From Enterobacter sp. BIGb0383 (GTDB lineage: Bacteria > Pseudomonadota > Gammaproteobacteria > Enterobacterales > Enterobacteriaceae), in contig NZ_RJKQ01000003.1 in NCBI RefSeq assembly GCF_003751845.1, forward strand, positions 457,898-521,897: 64,000 nucleotides of DNA, read 5' to 3'. The notes below the pieces were generated by a model. That model was not told the DNA's origin and did not search any database. It was given only the letters and a program-made list of their open reading frames with translations. Made by a program: the position numbers and the translations under genes. Below are positions 55,508 through 64,000 of the stretch, one piece after another. Position 1 is the first letter of the stretch; every line of letters starts with the position of its first letter.

Positions 55508-56053
55508 ATGGCGTTAAAAGCGACAATTTACAAAGCAGTGGTCAACGTGGCGGATATGGACAGGAACCAGTTCCTTGATGCCTCGCTGACGCTGGCTCGT
55601 CATCCTTCAGAAACCCAGGAACGCATGATGCTGCGCCTGCTGGCGTGGATAAAATATGCCGATGAGCGGCTTCAGTTTACCCGTGGCCTCTCTGCGGAGG
55701 ATGAGCCAGAAATCTGGCTGCGCAACGATCATCTGGGGATCGACCTGTGGATCGAACTGGGTTTGCCAGATGAACGTCGACTTAAAAAGGCCTGTTCCCA
55801 GTCCGGCGAGGTGGCGCTGTTTGCCTATAACCAGCGCACTGCGCAGGTCTGGTGGCAGCAAAATCAGAACAAGCTGGCTTCGTTCCGCAACCTCACTATC
55901 TGGTATCTCGACGATGAACAGCTGGCACAGATTAGCGCCCTGGCCTCCCGGACCATGACGCTGCAGGCTACGCTGCAGGAAGGGATTATCTGGCTGTCGG
56001 ACGGAGAGAGTAATCTGGAGCTGACCCTGACGCCCTGGCAGGTTCAGGCATGA
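55508..56053 (+). CDS. yaeQ: YaeQ family protein
   Basis: Conserved 181-residue protein, the E. coli length. Its structure belongs to the PD-(D/E)XK nuclease-like group, but no activity is firmly known; it was first noticed as a multicopy suppressor of rfaH loss. The sequence [21 protein letters not shown] and the pair [29 protein letters not shown] are family landmarks. ATG 55508 has GGAG before it at normal spacing. The stop overlaps arfB by four bases (ATGA), so the two are coupled. Confidence 0.95.
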   Translation: MALKATIYKAVVNVADMDRNQFLDASLTLARHPSETQERMMLRLLAWIKYADERLQFTRGLSAEDEPEIWLRNDHLGIDLWIELGLPDERRLKKACSQSGEVALFAYNQRTAQVWWQQNQNKLASFRNLTIWYLDDEQLAQISALASRTMTLQATLQEGIIWLSDGESNLELTLTPWQVQA

Positions 56054-56472
56054 TTGAGATTTCGCGAACGGTGACGATTACCGACGATGAGCTGGAAATC
56101 ACCGCTATTCGCGCGCAGGGAGCCGGCGGTCAGCATGTGAATAAAGCCTCGACGGCGATCCATCTGCGCTTCGATATTGGCGCCTCCGGCCTGCCGGAGT
56201 ACTACAAAACGCGCCTGCTGGAGGCCAGTCACCATCTGATCACCGCTGATGGGGTGGTGATTATCAAGGCCCAGGAATATCGCAGTCAGGAGATGAATCG
56301 CGAGGCGGCGGTTGCACGGCTGGTCGCGCTGATCAAAGAGCTGACCACGGAACAGAAAAGTCGCCGGGCCACGCGTCCTACACGCGCATCGAAAGAGCGT
56401 CGGCTGACGCAAAAATCGCAGAAATCAGCGGTGAAGTCGATGCGTGGCAAAGTCCGTCGTCCGACGGAATGA
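56050..56472 (+). CDS. arfB: Alternative ribosome-rescue factor ArfB (peptidyl-tRNA hydrolase)
   Basis: Frees ribosomes stalled on broken messages, independently of tmRNA and release factors. The 140 residues match E. coli ArfB (YaeJ). The catalytic GGQ is at residues 26-28 in [13 protein letters not shown]; the basic C-terminal tail, about 105-140 ([15 protein letters not shown] to [10 protein letters not shown]), enters the empty mRNA channel. It overlaps yaeQ. In E. coli nlpE follows; here only 20 bases separate arfB from the convergent yaeF. Confidence 0.97.
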   Translation: MIEISRTVTITDDELEITAIRAQGAGGQHVNKASTAIHLRFDIGASGLPEYYKTRLLEASHHLITADGVVIIKAQEYRSQEMNREAAVARLVALIKELTTEQKSRRATRPTRASKERRLTQKSQKSAVKSMRGKVRRPTE

Positions 56473-56492
56473 CCCGGCCAGCAAGCCTCGCG

Positions 56493-57272
56493 TTAGCGCA
56501 GCATACTGTGTCGGGCTTTGAAGTAGATCCCTGGTCTCAGGTGCCCGACATAGTGCAGCGGTTTAACCGGGACCAATGTCGGGACATCGCCTTCCCGCAT
56601 ATGCAGTAAATCAGCGGGGCTGACCCAGCCTGCATCCGCTGTGGTCAGCGGTTGGCCGCTGTACTGGAAGGCCGCGATCACAAACTGAGAGCAAAAATAG
56701 CGCTCGGGATCCGGGAGATCATTACCCAATTGTGAAGCTGCCAGGCCGTTCAGGCACTGACGGCGAAAATCCCGGGAAAAGGGATTCAGTGAGCAAAGCT
56801 GTTTAGTCACCATAAAGGGCATCATTTTCACGATACCGGCGTAGTTATAGCCCCGTCCCAGTTTTGCCGTGGCGAATTCGGCGATTTTAGCCGTTTGCTC
56901 CACCGTTAAATCCGCTCTGCGCAGGACAAATAGCTTATCGCTATGCTTGATAGTGTCCGCCAGCGGCACTATCTGCACGCCGGAGCCGACGGCTTCAGCA
57001 ACCCGGCCTTCACCGATATACAGCGCAACGTGACTGACGGAAGAGGTACTGAACAGGCGGATGCCAAAGGATGTCGCGCCCACGGAGGAAGAAAACAGCA
57101 GATCGCCCGTTAACAGCTGGGACTCATCGATATCCCGATAGCTTTTTCCCGGAGCAGAACTGATGCTTTGCAGTGCGAACGCGGGGATGGGGGAATTCTG
57201 GCCGGAAGACATATCCAGCGTGCAGCCCGAAAGACCGGCCGCAATTAACAGCAGTAGCACACTCTTTTTCAT
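56493..57272 (-). CDS. yaeF: YaeF-type lipoprotein, permuted NlpC/P60 (YiiX/papain-like) fold
   Basis: Probable periplasmic lipoprotein of 259 residues. The signal MKKSVLLLLIAAGLSGC has lipobox LSGC with C17 lipidated. In the permuted papain-like group the catalytic His precedes the Cys: H81 in STSSVSHVALYIGEG and C194 in RYFCSQFVIAAF fit this. The rest aligns along its length with E. coli YaeF (274 residues, as I recall it), notably LNPFSRDFRRQC and DLLHMREGDV, but is clearly diverged at the N-terminus. The enzyme's substrate is not known. nlpE, which in E. coli lies between arfB and yaeF, is absent. Confidence 0.93.
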   Translation of the reverse strand: MKKSVLLLLIAAGLSGCTLDMSSGQNSPIPAFALQSISSAPGKSYRDIDESQLLTGDLLFSSSVGATSFGIRLFSTSSVSHVALYIGEGRVAEAVGSGVQIVPLADTIKHSDKLFVLRRADLTVEQTAKIAEFATAKLGRGYNYAGIVKMMPFMVTKQLCSLNPFSRDFRRQCLNGLAASQLGNDLPDPERYFCSQFVIAAFQYSGQPLTTADAGWVSPADLLHMREGDVPTLVPVKPLHYVGHLRPGIYFKARHSMLR

Positions 57273-57301
57273 ACCGAAATCCTTGTCAGTACAGCATCCT
57301 T

Positions 57302-57330
57302 AAAAAAACGCCTCACATTGGTGAGGCGTT
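57302..57330 (-). terminator. Intrinsic terminator after proS
   Basis: AACGCCTCAC (57307-57316) pairs with GTGAGGCGTT (57321-57330) around ATTG; on the minus strand seven Ts follow. It separates proS from yaeF. Confidence 0.92.
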
Positions 57331-57348
57331 ATCAGGCAGTAGATTAGC

Positions 57349-59067
57349 TTAGCGTGGGATCTGCGCCAGAAGATATTCGAGAATATCACCGGTTTTGATC
57401 ATCTGCTTCTCACCGTTGCGGCGATATTTATATTCAATATCGTCGGTATCCAGGTTGCGGTCGCCGATCACGATCGTGTGCGGGATGCCGATCAGTTCCA
57501 TATCGGCAAACATCACGCCCGGACGCTCTTTACGGTCGTCCATCAGCACTTCGACGCCCTGCGCACGCAGGTCGGCATACAGCTTCTCTGCCAGCTCCTG
57601 TACGCGGAAGGATTTGTGCATGTTCATCGGCAGGATAGCGACCTGGAACGGCGCGATAGCGTCCGGCCAGATAATGCCGCGGTCGTCGTGGTTCTGCTCA
57701 ACGGCAGCCGCCACTACGCGGGTGACGCCGATACCGTAGCAGCCCATGGTCAGGGTCTGGTTACGGCCATCTTCGCCCTGGACTGACGCTTTCAGCGCTT
57801 CGGAGTACTTGGTACCCAGCTGGAAGATATGACCCACTTCGATACCGCGTTTGATCAGCAGCGTACCCTGACCGTCCGGGCTCGGATCGCCTGCAACCAC
57901 GTTGCGGATATCGGCCACTTCCGGCGTCGCGGTATCGCGATCCCAGTTAATGCCAAAGTAGTGTTTGCCGTCAATGTTGGCACCGGCTGAGAAGTCGCTC
58001 ATCGCCGCGACGGTACGGTCGATCACCACCGGAATCGGCATATTCACCGGACCCAGAGAACCCGGACCGGCGTTCACGATTGCACGGATTTCTGCTTCGG
58101 TTGCGAAGGTCAGCGGGCTGGCAACCTGCGGCAGCTTCTCTGCTTTGACTTCGTTCAGCTCGTGATCGCCGCGAACCAGCAGGGCAACCAGCGGGTAGCT
58201 GCTGCCTTCAACGGCTTTCACCAGCAGGGTTTTCACGGTCTTTTCAATCGGCAGATTGAACTGCTCAACCAGCTCGGCGATGGTTTTGGCGTTCGGCGTA
58301 TCGACCAGCGTCATCGCTTCGGTTGCGGCTGCGCGCGGCGTGGACGGCGCAAGGGCTTCAGCAAACTCAATGTTGGCCGCGAAGTCAGAGCTGTCAGAGA
58401 AGATCACATCATCTTCGCCGCTCTGCGCCAGCACCTGGAACTCATGGGAAGCGCTGCCGCCGATAGAGCCGGTATCTGCCTGTACGGCGCGGAAATCGAG
58501 TCCCATACGGGAGAAGATTTTGCTGTAGGCTGCGTACATGGCGTCATAAGTTTCCTGCAGCGATTCCTGGCTGGTGTGGAAAGAGTAGGCATCTTTCATC
58601 AGGAACTCGCGGGAACGCATCACCCCAAAGCGCGGGCGCACTTCGTCACGGAATTTGGTCTGGATCTGGAACAGGTTAAGCGGCAGCTGCTTGTAAGAGC
58701 TCAGCTCGTTGCGGATCAGATCGGTGATCACTTCTTCATGGGTTGGACCGAGCACAAACGGACGCTCGCCGCGATCGACAAAGCGCAGCAGCTCCGGGCC
58801 GTACTGCTCCCAACGACCGCTCTCCTGCCACAGGTCGGCTGGCTGAACCACCGGCATGGACACCTCAACCGCACCGGCGTTGTTCATCTCTTCACGCACG
58901 ATGTTTTCGACTTTTTTCAGGACGCGCACGCCGGTCGGCAGCCAGGTGTACAACCCGGAGGCCAGCTTGCGGATCATCCCGGCGCGCAGCATCAGCTGAT
59001 GGCTGATCACTTCGGCGTCGGCAGGTGTCTCCTTCAGGGTGGAGAGCAGATATTGGCTAGTACGCAT
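57349..59067 (-). CDS. proS: Prolyl-tRNA synthetase
   Basis: Class II aminoacyl-tRNA synthetase charging tRNA(Pro). From ATG 59067 the product has 572 residues, as in E. coli. Class II motifs are seen: motif 2 [29 protein letters not shown] segment near 135-160 and motif 3 [17 protein letters not shown] near 440. The bacterial-type insertion (about 225-405, with [16 protein letters not shown]) edits Ala-tRNA(Pro). The open frame allows eight more codons upstream but they are not conserved. It is followed by a strong terminator. Confidence 0.98.
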   Translation of the reverse strand: MRTSQYLLSTLKETPADAEVISHQLMLRAGMIRKLASGLYTWLPTGVRVLKKVENIVREEMNNAGAVEVSMPVVQPADLWQESGRWEQYGPELLRFVDRGERPFVLGPTHEEVITDLIRNELSSYKQLPLNLFQIQTKFRDEVRPRFGVMRSREFLMKDAYSFHTSQESLQETYDAMYAAYSKIFSRMGLDFRAVQADTGSIGGSASHEFQVLAQSGEDDVIFSDSSDFAANIEFAEALAPSTPRAAATEAMTLVDTPNAKTIAELVEQFNLPIEKTVKTLLVKAVEGSSYPLVALLVRGDHELNEVKAEKLPQVASPLTFATEAEIRAIVNAGPGSLGPVNMPIPVVIDRTVAAMSDFSAGANIDGKHYFGINWDRDTATPEVADIRNVVAGDPSPDGQGTLLIKRGIEVGHIFQLGTKYSEALKASVQGEDGRNQTLTMGCYGIGVTRVVAAAVEQNHDDRGIIWPDAIAPFQVAILPMNMHKSFRVQELAEKLYADLRAQGVEVLMDDRKERPGVMFADMELIGIPHTIVIGDRNLDTDDIEYKYRRNGEKQMIKTGDILEYLLAQIPR

Positions 59068-59178
59068 GTTGTTACGGTTCCATTTGGACAATTGGAACAG
59101 GCTGAAGGCCAGCCTGATGCAAAAAAAGTGGTTTAGTTTATCAGCCCGGCAGAGTTGCCAAAAGAGAGCGGCGTAAAA

Positions 59179-59886
59179 TTAGCGCGCTTCCAGCGCAAAG
59201 ACTTCAAATCCACGTTCGGTCACCCGCCAGCGCACGTTGAAATCCAGCAGCCAGACGGCGTAGGTTTTGCCGCTCTCTTCCTCTTTGCGATAGGCCGGGC
59301 GTGGATCCTGCGCCAGCACATCGCGAATAAAGGTGCCCAGATGCGGGTAGCGTTGCTCCAGCGACGGCAGCTGCTGCGCGATATCCTCGGCAAAGTACAC
59401 GGGGATATCGGCCTGAGGAGCCTGCTGTGCATAGCTGGCCCGGGCATCGGGGAGCGATTCGGCAAAGGGAAGGTAGGGCTTGATATCGACGACCGGCGTA
59501 CCTTCCACCAAATCCAGACTGCCCAGCTCCAGTATGACCTGGTCTTTCTGGCTGCGGATGCCTTTTAGCTCAACCAGCGACATGCCGACAGGGTTGGGGC
59601 GGAACGTCGAGCGTGTGGCAAAGACGCCCATCCTGGCATTACCGCCCAGCCGCGGCGGGCGAACGGTCGGACGCCAGCCGCCTTCCATCGTTTGATGAAA
59701 GACGAACAGCACCCAGATATGACTAAAGCCCTCCAGGCCGCGCACTGCATCGGCCTGATTATAGGGCGGGAGTAAGTGCAGTTCGCCGCTGCCGCTTTTC
59801 ACCAGGCCTGGCTGGCGTGGAACGGCGAACTTTTCTTTATAGGGTGAGCGTATAACGCCTATTTGCTCAAACTGAAATGCACTCAT
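59179..59886 (-). CDS. trmO: tRNA (N6-threonylcarbamoyladenosine-37-N6)-methyltransferase TrmO
   Basis: Also known as TsaA or YaeB; it methylates t6A37 to m6t6A in tRNA(Thr) with GGU anticodon using S-adenosylmethionine. The 235 residues match E. coli. The fold is an unusual beta barrel; landmarks are FEQIGVIRSPYKEKFAVPRQPGL, GLEGFSHIWVLFVFH and the RLGGNARMGVFATRSTFRPNP segment (about 85-108). ATG 59886 overlaps the rcsF stop by three bases (ATGA), so translation is coupled to rcsF. proS lies downstream in the same direction. Confidence 0.97.
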   Translation of the reverse strand: MSAFQFEQIGVIRSPYKEKFAVPRQPGLVKSGSGELHLLPPYNQADAVRGLEGFSHIWVLFVFHQTMEGGWRPTVRPPRLGGNARMGVFATRSTFRPNPVGMSLVELKGIRSQKDQVILELGSLDLVEGTPVVDIKPYLPFAESLPDARASYAQQAPQADIPVYFAEDIAQQLPSLEQRYPHLGTFIRDVLAQDPRPAYRKEEESGKTYAVWLLDFNVRWRVTERGFEVFALEAR

Positions 59887-60287
59887 TGCGCCGGAACGTT
59901 GAGCGCGGAGCCTACGCAAATAGCCTGGCGATAGCAGCCCGGCGTGCCGCTGGTAATTTCACAGCTGTGCAGAAGAACGGCGTTCGCTTTCATTCGTGAG
60001 GCATTAATCTGCATGCGTTTACGTGCAGTCTGGACATTCGGCGGGGAGTCCTGGTTGCTTGCCTGGCAGGAGTCGCCGGTCACTTCACCGAGGTCGCGGA
60101 ACGGTTTACCCAGCAGTTCTTCAGCATTGGTGTAGACTCTTACCGGCGCCGGGCGCGGGGCTTTAACTTTCGCAGGCTCTGCTTGCTTCGGTGTTGCCGT
60201 GCTTTGCACAGGTTCAACGGGAGATCTGCTTAGCAAGTTACAGCCGCTCAGCGTGAGTGCTAATAAACAGATCGGTAAAGCACGCAT
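59883..60287 (-). CDS. rcsF: Outer membrane lipoprotein RcsF, envelope stress sensor
   Basis: Senses damage to the outer membrane and peptidoglycan and signals through IgaA to the Rcs phosphorelay; it is threaded through BamA-OMP complexes. The 134 residues match E. coli. Lipobox LSGC gives C16; a proline-rich linker covers about 20-50; the folded domain has four cysteines, C74, C109, C118 and C124, which form the two non-sequential disulfides known in E. coli. ATG 60287 is taken over an earlier in-frame start because it opens the signal. It overlaps trmO. Confidence 0.98.
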   Translation of the reverse strand: MRALPICLLALTLSGCNLLSRSPVEPVQSTATPKQAEPAKVKAPRPAPVRVYTNAEELLGKPFRDLGEVTGDSCQASNQDSPPNVQTARKRMQINASRMKANAVLLHSCEITSGTPGCYRQAICVGSALNVPAQ

Positions 60288-60350
60288 AATATTTCCTCTG
60301 TGAGTAATAAACGAGGCCGCTATTGAAGCAGCAGCCTGTACAAATGACAA

Positions 60351-60368
60351 GACGGGCTTTCGCCCGTC
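60351..60368 (-). terminator. Hairpin after metQ
   Basis: GACGGGC (60351-60357) pairs with GCCCGTC (60362-60368) around TTTC. It lies 26 bases after the metQ stop on the minus strand. The T-run that follows is broken, so efficiency is unclear. Confidence 0.65.
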
Positions 60369-60394
60369 CTGAATGATATTACAGACTGAGGAGA

Positions 60395-61210
60395 TTACCA
60401 GCCTTTCACTGCGCCGCCGTTGAATACTTTGTTGGCCGCTTCGCTCACTTCGTCAGACTGGTAGGCCTGAACGAATTTCTTCACGTTGTCCGCATCTTTG
60501 TTATCTTCGCGAACCACGATCAGGTTGACGTACGGGGAGTCTTTGTCTTCAACGAAGATGCCGTCTTTCGCCGGAGTCAGGCCGATCTGGCTGGCGTAGG
60601 TGGTGTTGATCACGGCCAGAGCGATCTGTGCATCGTCCAGGGAACGCGGCAACTGCGGAGCTTCGAGCTCAACAATCTTCAGGTTTTTCGGGTTTTCAGC
60701 GATATCCAGCACGCTTGGCAGCAGACCTGTACCTTCTTTCAGTTTGATCAGGCCCACTTTCTGCAGCAGCAGCAGGGAGCGACCGAGGTTGGTCGGATCG
60801 TTCGGTACGGCGACCTGAGAACCATCCTGAAGCTCGTCCAGAGATTTGATTTTTTTCGAGTAGCCAGCAATCGGATAAACAAAGGTGTTACCGGCAGCAA
60901 CCAGTTTGTAGCCGCGATCTTTGATCTGCTGATCCAGGTACGGTTTGTGCTGGAAGGCGTTGGCGTCGATATCGCCTTTGCTCAGGGCTTCGTTCGGCAG
61001 CACATAGTCGTTAAAGGTCACCAGCTCGACGTCCAGGCCGTATTTCTCTTTGGCCACTTTCTGGGCGACTTCAGCAACCTGCTGTTCTGCACCGACAATC
61101 ACGCCGACTTTAATATGGTTAGGATCTTTTTCATCCTGGCCGCAACCCACCAGAGCCAGAGAACCAATCAGGGCACCAACGGCCGCAAAGGTTTTGAATT
61201 TAAACGCCAT
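60395..61210 (-). CDS. metQ: Methionine ABC importer, substrate-binding lipoprotein MetQ
   Basis: Binds D- and L-methionine in the periplasm for the MetNI transporter. The 271 residues match E. coli. Signal MAFKFKTFAAVGALIGSLAL with lipobox LVGC, lipidated at C23; then the NlpA-family fold with NHIKVGVIVGAEQQVAEVA, DVELVTFNDYVLPNEAL and DIDANAFQHKPYLDQQ. It is the last gene of the metNIQ operon, 40 bases after metI. Confidence 0.98.
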   Translation of the reverse strand: MAFKFKTFAAVGALIGSLALVGCGQDEKDPNHIKVGVIVGAEQQVAEVAQKVAKEKYGLDVELVTFNDYVLPNEALSKGDIDANAFQHKPYLDQQIKDRGYKLVAAGNTFVYPIAGYSKKIKSLDELQDGSQVAVPNDPTNLGRSLLLLQKVGLIKLKEGTGLLPSVLDIAENPKNLKIVELEAPQLPRSLDDAQIALAVINTTYASQIGLTPAKDGIFVEDKDSPYVNLIVVREDNKDADNVKKFVQAYQSDEVSEAANKVFNGGAVKGW

Positions 61211-61250
61211 GCTATTTCCTTACTCTATGAGTTTTGTGTTGTGTATAACG

Positions 61251-61904
61251 TTACTTGTGCGTCACAGCCCGGACGATACGATCGCCACAGATTTGAATTA
61301 AATAAACCAGAATGACCAGCAATACCAGAACGGTATTCATCACTAAAGGATTATAGGAAACGTAGCCGTACTGGATACCCAACTGACCCAGACCACCGGC
61401 ACCGACCGCGCCGCCCATGGCCGAATAGCCAACCAGCGTAATCAGGGTAATGGTCGCCGCGTTGACCAGGCCCGGCAGCGCTTCAGGCAGCAGGACTTTA
61501 CGCACGATCTGCATCGGCGTGGCGCCCATCGCCCGGGAAGCTTCAATCAGGCCAGCCGGCAGTTCCAGCAGGGTGTTTTCCACCATACGCGCAATAAAGG
61601 GAGCTGCGCCCACGGTCAGCGGGACAATAACCGCGTACAGACCGATAGAGGTGCCCACGATCATACGGGTGAACGGAATCATCCACACCAGCAGAATAAT
61701 GAAGGGGATCGAACGGAAGACGTTCACCAGCGCCGAAATCACACGGTACAGGTTCGGGTTCTCCATGATCTGGCCCGGACGGCTGACGTAGAGCAGCACG
61801 CCAAAAGGCAGACCCACAGCAAAGCCGAGGAAGCCTGAGGAGAACGTCATAAACAGCGTTTCCCAGATGCTACGGGCGAATAACCACATCATTGCCTCAG
61901 ACAT
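61251..61904 (-). CDS. metI: Methionine ABC importer, permease MetI
   Basis: Inner-membrane permease that forms a dimer with two MetN ATPases. The 217 residues match E. coli and show five membrane helices. The EAA loop that contacts MetN is [21 protein letters not shown] near 115-135. The start overlaps the end of metN by eight bases, so both are translated together. Confidence 0.98.
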   Translation of the reverse strand: MSEAMMWLFARSIWETLFMTFSSGFLGFAVGLPFGVLLYVSRPGQIMENPNLYRVISALVNVFRSIPFIILLVWMIPFTRMIVGTSIGLYAVIVPLTVGAAPFIARMVENTLLELPAGLIEASRAMGATPMQIVRKVLLPEALPGLVNAATITLITLVGYSAMGGAVGAGGLGQLGIQYGYVSYNPLVMNTVLVLLVILVYLIQICGDRIVRAVTHK

Positions 61905-62928
61905 AACCCAGTACCTCTACTTTAACGTGGTGTTCCTGCAGCCAGGCAATGGCGGCTTGCGTTTCCTGCTGGGTGCCGTGCATTTCGGTCAGCATAATGC
62001 CGAACTTCACGCCACCGGCGTAGTCCATCTGCGCGCTGATAATATTGTTGTTAACATTGAAACGGCGAGCGGTTTCCGACAGCAGCGGGGCATCGACCGA
62101 CTGGCCGGTAAACTCCATCCGCAACATCGGTACGCTATCGGCAAAGGCTTCCGGCTTCAGGCGCAGGCTGTAATCTTCCGGAATATCCAGGTGTAGCGTC
62201 GACTGAATAAACTGCTGGGCCAGCGGCGTCTTCGGATGAGAGAAGACTTCGCTCACCGTGTCCTGTTCAATCAGCTCGCCATCACTAATAACGGCAACGC
62301 AGTCGCAGATGCGCTTCACCACGTCCATTTCATGGGTGATAAGCAGGATCGTCAGTCCCAGACGGCGGTTGATATCTTTAAGCAGTTCGAGAATGGCGCG
62401 GGTTGTCGCCGGATCCAGCGCGCTGGTGGCTTCATCGCACAGCAGTACTTTCGGATTGCTTGCCAGCGCACGGGCAATCGCCACACGCTGTTTCTGCCCA
62501 CCGGACAGGTTTGCCGGGTAGCTGTCGTGCTTATCCGACAGTCCAACCAAATCAAGCAGCTCGCCAACGCGGCGCTTAATCTCATCCTTAGAGGTATTGC
62601 CCAGCTCCAGCGGCAGCGCCACGTTACCGAAAACGGTACGGGAAGAGAGCAGATTAAAATGCTGGAAAATCATGCCAATCTGGCGACGTGCGGCGGTGAG
62701 CTGCGTCTCGGAAAGAGAGGTCAGATCCTGACCGTCGACCAGCACGCTGCCCTTTGTTGGACGCTCAAGCAGGTTAACACAGCGAATAAGCGTACTTTTA
62801 CCGGCACCGGATGCGCCGATCACGCCGTAAATTTGCCCGGCAGGGACATGCAGGCTGACATTATTCAGCGCCTGAATGGTGCGGTTGCCCTGCTGGAACA
62901 CTTTGGTGATGTTTGAAAGTTTAATCAT
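61897..62928 (-). CDS. metN: Methionine ABC importer, ATPase MetN
   Basis: ATPase of the high-affinity methionine importer. The 343 residues match E. coli. Walker A is GASGAGKST near residues 38-46, the signature [10 protein letters not shown] near 140, and Walker [13 protein letters not shown] near 160. A C-terminal NIL domain (about 265-343) binds methionine and shuts the transporter down when internal methionine is high. It is the first gene of metNIQ; Met boxes lie 78-101 bases upstream of its start, so MetJ with S-adenosylmethionine should repress it. Confidence 0.98.
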   Translation of the reverse strand: MIKLSNITKVFQQGNRTIQALNNVSLHVPAGQIYGVIGASGAGKSTLIRCVNLLERPTKGSVLVDGQDLTSLSETQLTAARRQIGMIFQHFNLLSSRTVFGNVALPLELGNTSKDEIKRRVGELLDLVGLSDKHDSYPANLSGGQKQRVAIARALASNPKVLLCDEATSALDPATTRAILELLKDINRRLGLTILLITHEMDVVKRICDCVAVISDGELIEQDTVSEVFSHPKTPLAQQFIQSTLHLDIPEDYSLRLKPEAFADSVPMLRMEFTGQSVDAPLLSETARRFNVNNNIISAQMDYAGGVKFGIMLTEMHGTQQETQAAIAWLQEHHVKVEVLGYV

Positions 62929-63005
62929 TAGGGTGTTTATTATCTTAAATTAGTGAGCCATGGCATATTCTGCTGTCAGAACAGCGCAACGGCCGTCAAC
63001 GAAAT

Positions 63006-63029
63006 GGATGTTAAGGCATCCAGACGGCT
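63006..63029 (-). promoter_or_regulatory. MetJ operator (tandem Met boxes) of metNIQ
   Basis: Three adjacent 8-mers, GGATGTTA, AGGCATCC and AGACGGCT, resemble the Met-box consensus AGACGTCT; the last two fit best (six of eight each). They lie between divergent metN and gmhB. MetJ binds such tandem sites cooperatively. Confidence 0.8.
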
Positions 63030-63117
63030 AAAGCAATCGAGCGCTGCATGATGATGGCTTTCCTGTGCATCGAAACATGCGATACTAGCGCAACATGCCT
63101 TATTAAGGAGCAACACG

Positions 63118-63690
63118 GTGGCCCAATCCGTCCCCGCTATTTTTCTCGACCGCGACGGCACTATTAATGTCGATCACGGCTATGTCCACGAAATCGACGA
63201 CTTCGAGTTTATCGATGGCGTTATTGATGCAATGCGTGAATTAAAAGAAATGGGTTACGCGCTGGTGGTGGTAACCAACCAGTCCGGTATTGCCCGCGGT
63301 AAGTTTACCGAAGCGCAGTTTGAAACCCTGACCGAATGGATGGACTGGTCGCTGGCCGATCGCGGTGTCGATCTCGACGGTATCTATTTCTGTCCGCATC
63401 ACCCGCAGGGTAGCGTAGAAGAGTTCCGCCAGACCTGTGACTGTCGTAAACCGCATCCGGGAATGTTTATCTCTGCCCGCGACTATCTGCACATCGATAT
63501 GGCCTCTTCTTATATGGTAGGCGATAAGTTTGAAGATATGCAGGCAGCTGCCGCCGCGGATATTGGTACAAAGGTACTGGTACGCACGGGCAAACCGGTA
63601 ACGGAAGAAGCAGAAAATGCAGCGGATTGGGTGATTAATAGCCTGGCAGAGCTGCCTGCAGCCATCAAAAAGCTGAAAAAACAGGCGTAG
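63118..63690 (+). CDS. gmhB: D-glycero-beta-D-manno-heptose 1,7-bisphosphate 7-phosphatase
   Basis: Removes the 7-phosphate in synthesis of ADP-heptose for the inner core of lipopolysaccharide. The 190 residues (191 in E. coli) show the HAD nucleophile motif FLDRDGT with D11 and D13, TNQSG near 53, and K in CRKPHPG; the zinc loop has C92, H94, C107 and C109. The start is GTG 63118 behind AAGGAG. The rRNA operon promoters lie directly downstream, as in the E. coli gmhB-rrsH arrangement. Confidence 0.98.
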   Translation: MAQSVPAIFLDRDGTINVDHGYVHEIDDFEFIDGVIDAMRELKEMGYALVVVTNQSGIARGKFTEAQFETLTEWMDWSLADRGVDLDGIYFCPHHPQGSVEEFRQTCDCRKPHPGMFISARDYLHIDMASSYMVGDKFEDMQAAAAADIGTKVLVRTGKPVTEEAENAADWVINSLAELPAAIKKLKKQA

Positions 63691-63733
63691 CGTCGAAAAC
63701 GTGAGCGGTCGTGGTTTTTTTTACTATTTCCTC

Positions 63734-63770
63734 TTGCCTTCCTCTGACGGCTCCCTATAATGCGCCTCCA
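63734..63770 (+). promoter_or_regulatory. rRNA operon promoter P1
   Basis: TTGCCT (63734-63739), 16 bases, TATAAT (63756-63761), with the CTCCCTATAATGCGCC context typical of rrn P1 and a start expected at A63770. The 16-base spacer and GC discriminator are the features that make these promoters sensitive to ppGpp and DksA. The T-rich stretch upstream fits an UP element. Confidence 0.92.
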
Positions 63771-63842
63771 TCGACACGGAACATGTGAACAACTTCACGA
63801 TGTACCGCAGAGTCGACGAGAGAAAACTTCTGAAAAATGAGG

Positions 63843-63870
63843 TTGACTCTGAAAGAGGAAAGCGTATTAT
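63843..63870 (+). promoter_or_regulatory. rRNA operon promoter P2
   Basis: TTGACT (63843-63848), 16 bases, TATTAT (63865-63870), about 110 bases after P1, as in enterobacterial rrn operons. Confidence 0.9.
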
Positions 63871-63879
63871 ACGCCACCT

Positions 63880-64000
63880 CGCGACAGTAAGCCGAAAGGC
63901 GCGTCGCACTGCTCTTTAACAATTTATCAGACAATCTGTGTGGGCACTCGAAGATACGGATTCTTAACGTCGCAAGACGAAAAATGAATACCAAGTCTCA
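63880..64000 (+). other. rRNA operon leader with boxA antiterminator (start only)
   Basis: Transcribed leader after P2, with a small stem GCC-GAAA-GGC at 63891-63900 (boxB-like), boxA TGCTCTTTAACAA at 63910-63922, and boxC-like TGTGTGGGCACTCG soon after. The rest matches the conserved start of the 16S precursor leader. From E. coli the mature 16S gene should begin shortly beyond the window, by position the rrnH equivalent; no mature rRNA is included here. Confidence 0.92.

Overview
The window is a continuous piece of an enterobacterial chromosome (order Enterobacterales, family Enterobacteriaceae). Almost every protein matches its Escherichia coli counterpart in length and motifs, and the gene order follows the E. 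coli panC to rrnH interval. Divergence in ClcA, BtuF, TilS and YaeF, and several local losses, point to a genus other than Escherichia, perhaps in the Enterobacter/Leclercia/Kosakonia/Kluyvera range. I cannot fix the genus from this sequence. No prophage, insertion sequence, CRISPR array, tRNA or complete rRNA was found.

Layout, left to right. 1-3.5 kb: panC (cut by the left edge), panB, folK and pcnB, all minus strand (pantothenate, folate, RNA polyadenylation). 3.5-6.4 kb: gluQ, dksA, sfsA, thpR, minus. 6.5-15.5 kb: hrpB, mrcB and fhuCDB, plus; the fhuA receptor gene is missing although its promoter and Fur-box-like operator remain. 15.5-20.9 kb: hemL (minus), clcA and erpA (plus), and the minus operon mtnN-btuF-yadS. 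21-25.4 kb: dgt, degP, cdaR, plus. 25.5-30.9 kb: yaeH, a 57-residue YhfL-like lipoprotein in an AT-rich patch, dapD, glnD and map, minus. 31-50.8 kb: the plus-strand run of essential genes rpsB-tsf, pyrH, frr, dxr, ispU, cdsA, rseP, bamA, skp, lpxD, fabZ, lpxA, lpxB, rnhB, dnaE, accA. 50.9-54.9 kb: ldcC, yaeR, tilS, plus. 54.9-60.3 kb: rof/yaeP (minus), yaeQ-arfB (plus), yaeF, proS, and rcsF-trmO (minus). 60.4-62.9 kb: the metNIQ methionine importer, minus, behind tandem Met boxes. 63.1-64 kb: gmhB, then tandem rRNA promoters, boxA and the start of an rRNA leader; the 16S gene itself lies beyond the right edge.

Functionally the centre of the window couples translation (rpsB, tsf, frr, map, proS, tilS, arfB, gluQ, trmO) with envelope building: dxr/ispU/cdsA supply isoprenoid and phospholipid precursors, bamA/skp/degP/rseP handle outer-membrane protein folding and the sigma-E response, and lpxD/fabZ/lpxA/lpxB/accA make lipid A and fatty acids. 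A sigma-E promoter in front of degP fits this.

I found no convincing new biological system. The best leads are: precise loss of fhuA with the fhuCDB promoter retained; an unidentified paired inverted repeat between panB and folK, where E. coli has a fimbrial operon; loss of nlpE and yaeI relative to E. coli, with a small lipoprotein gene at the yaeI site; and a conserved AUU start for pcnB.
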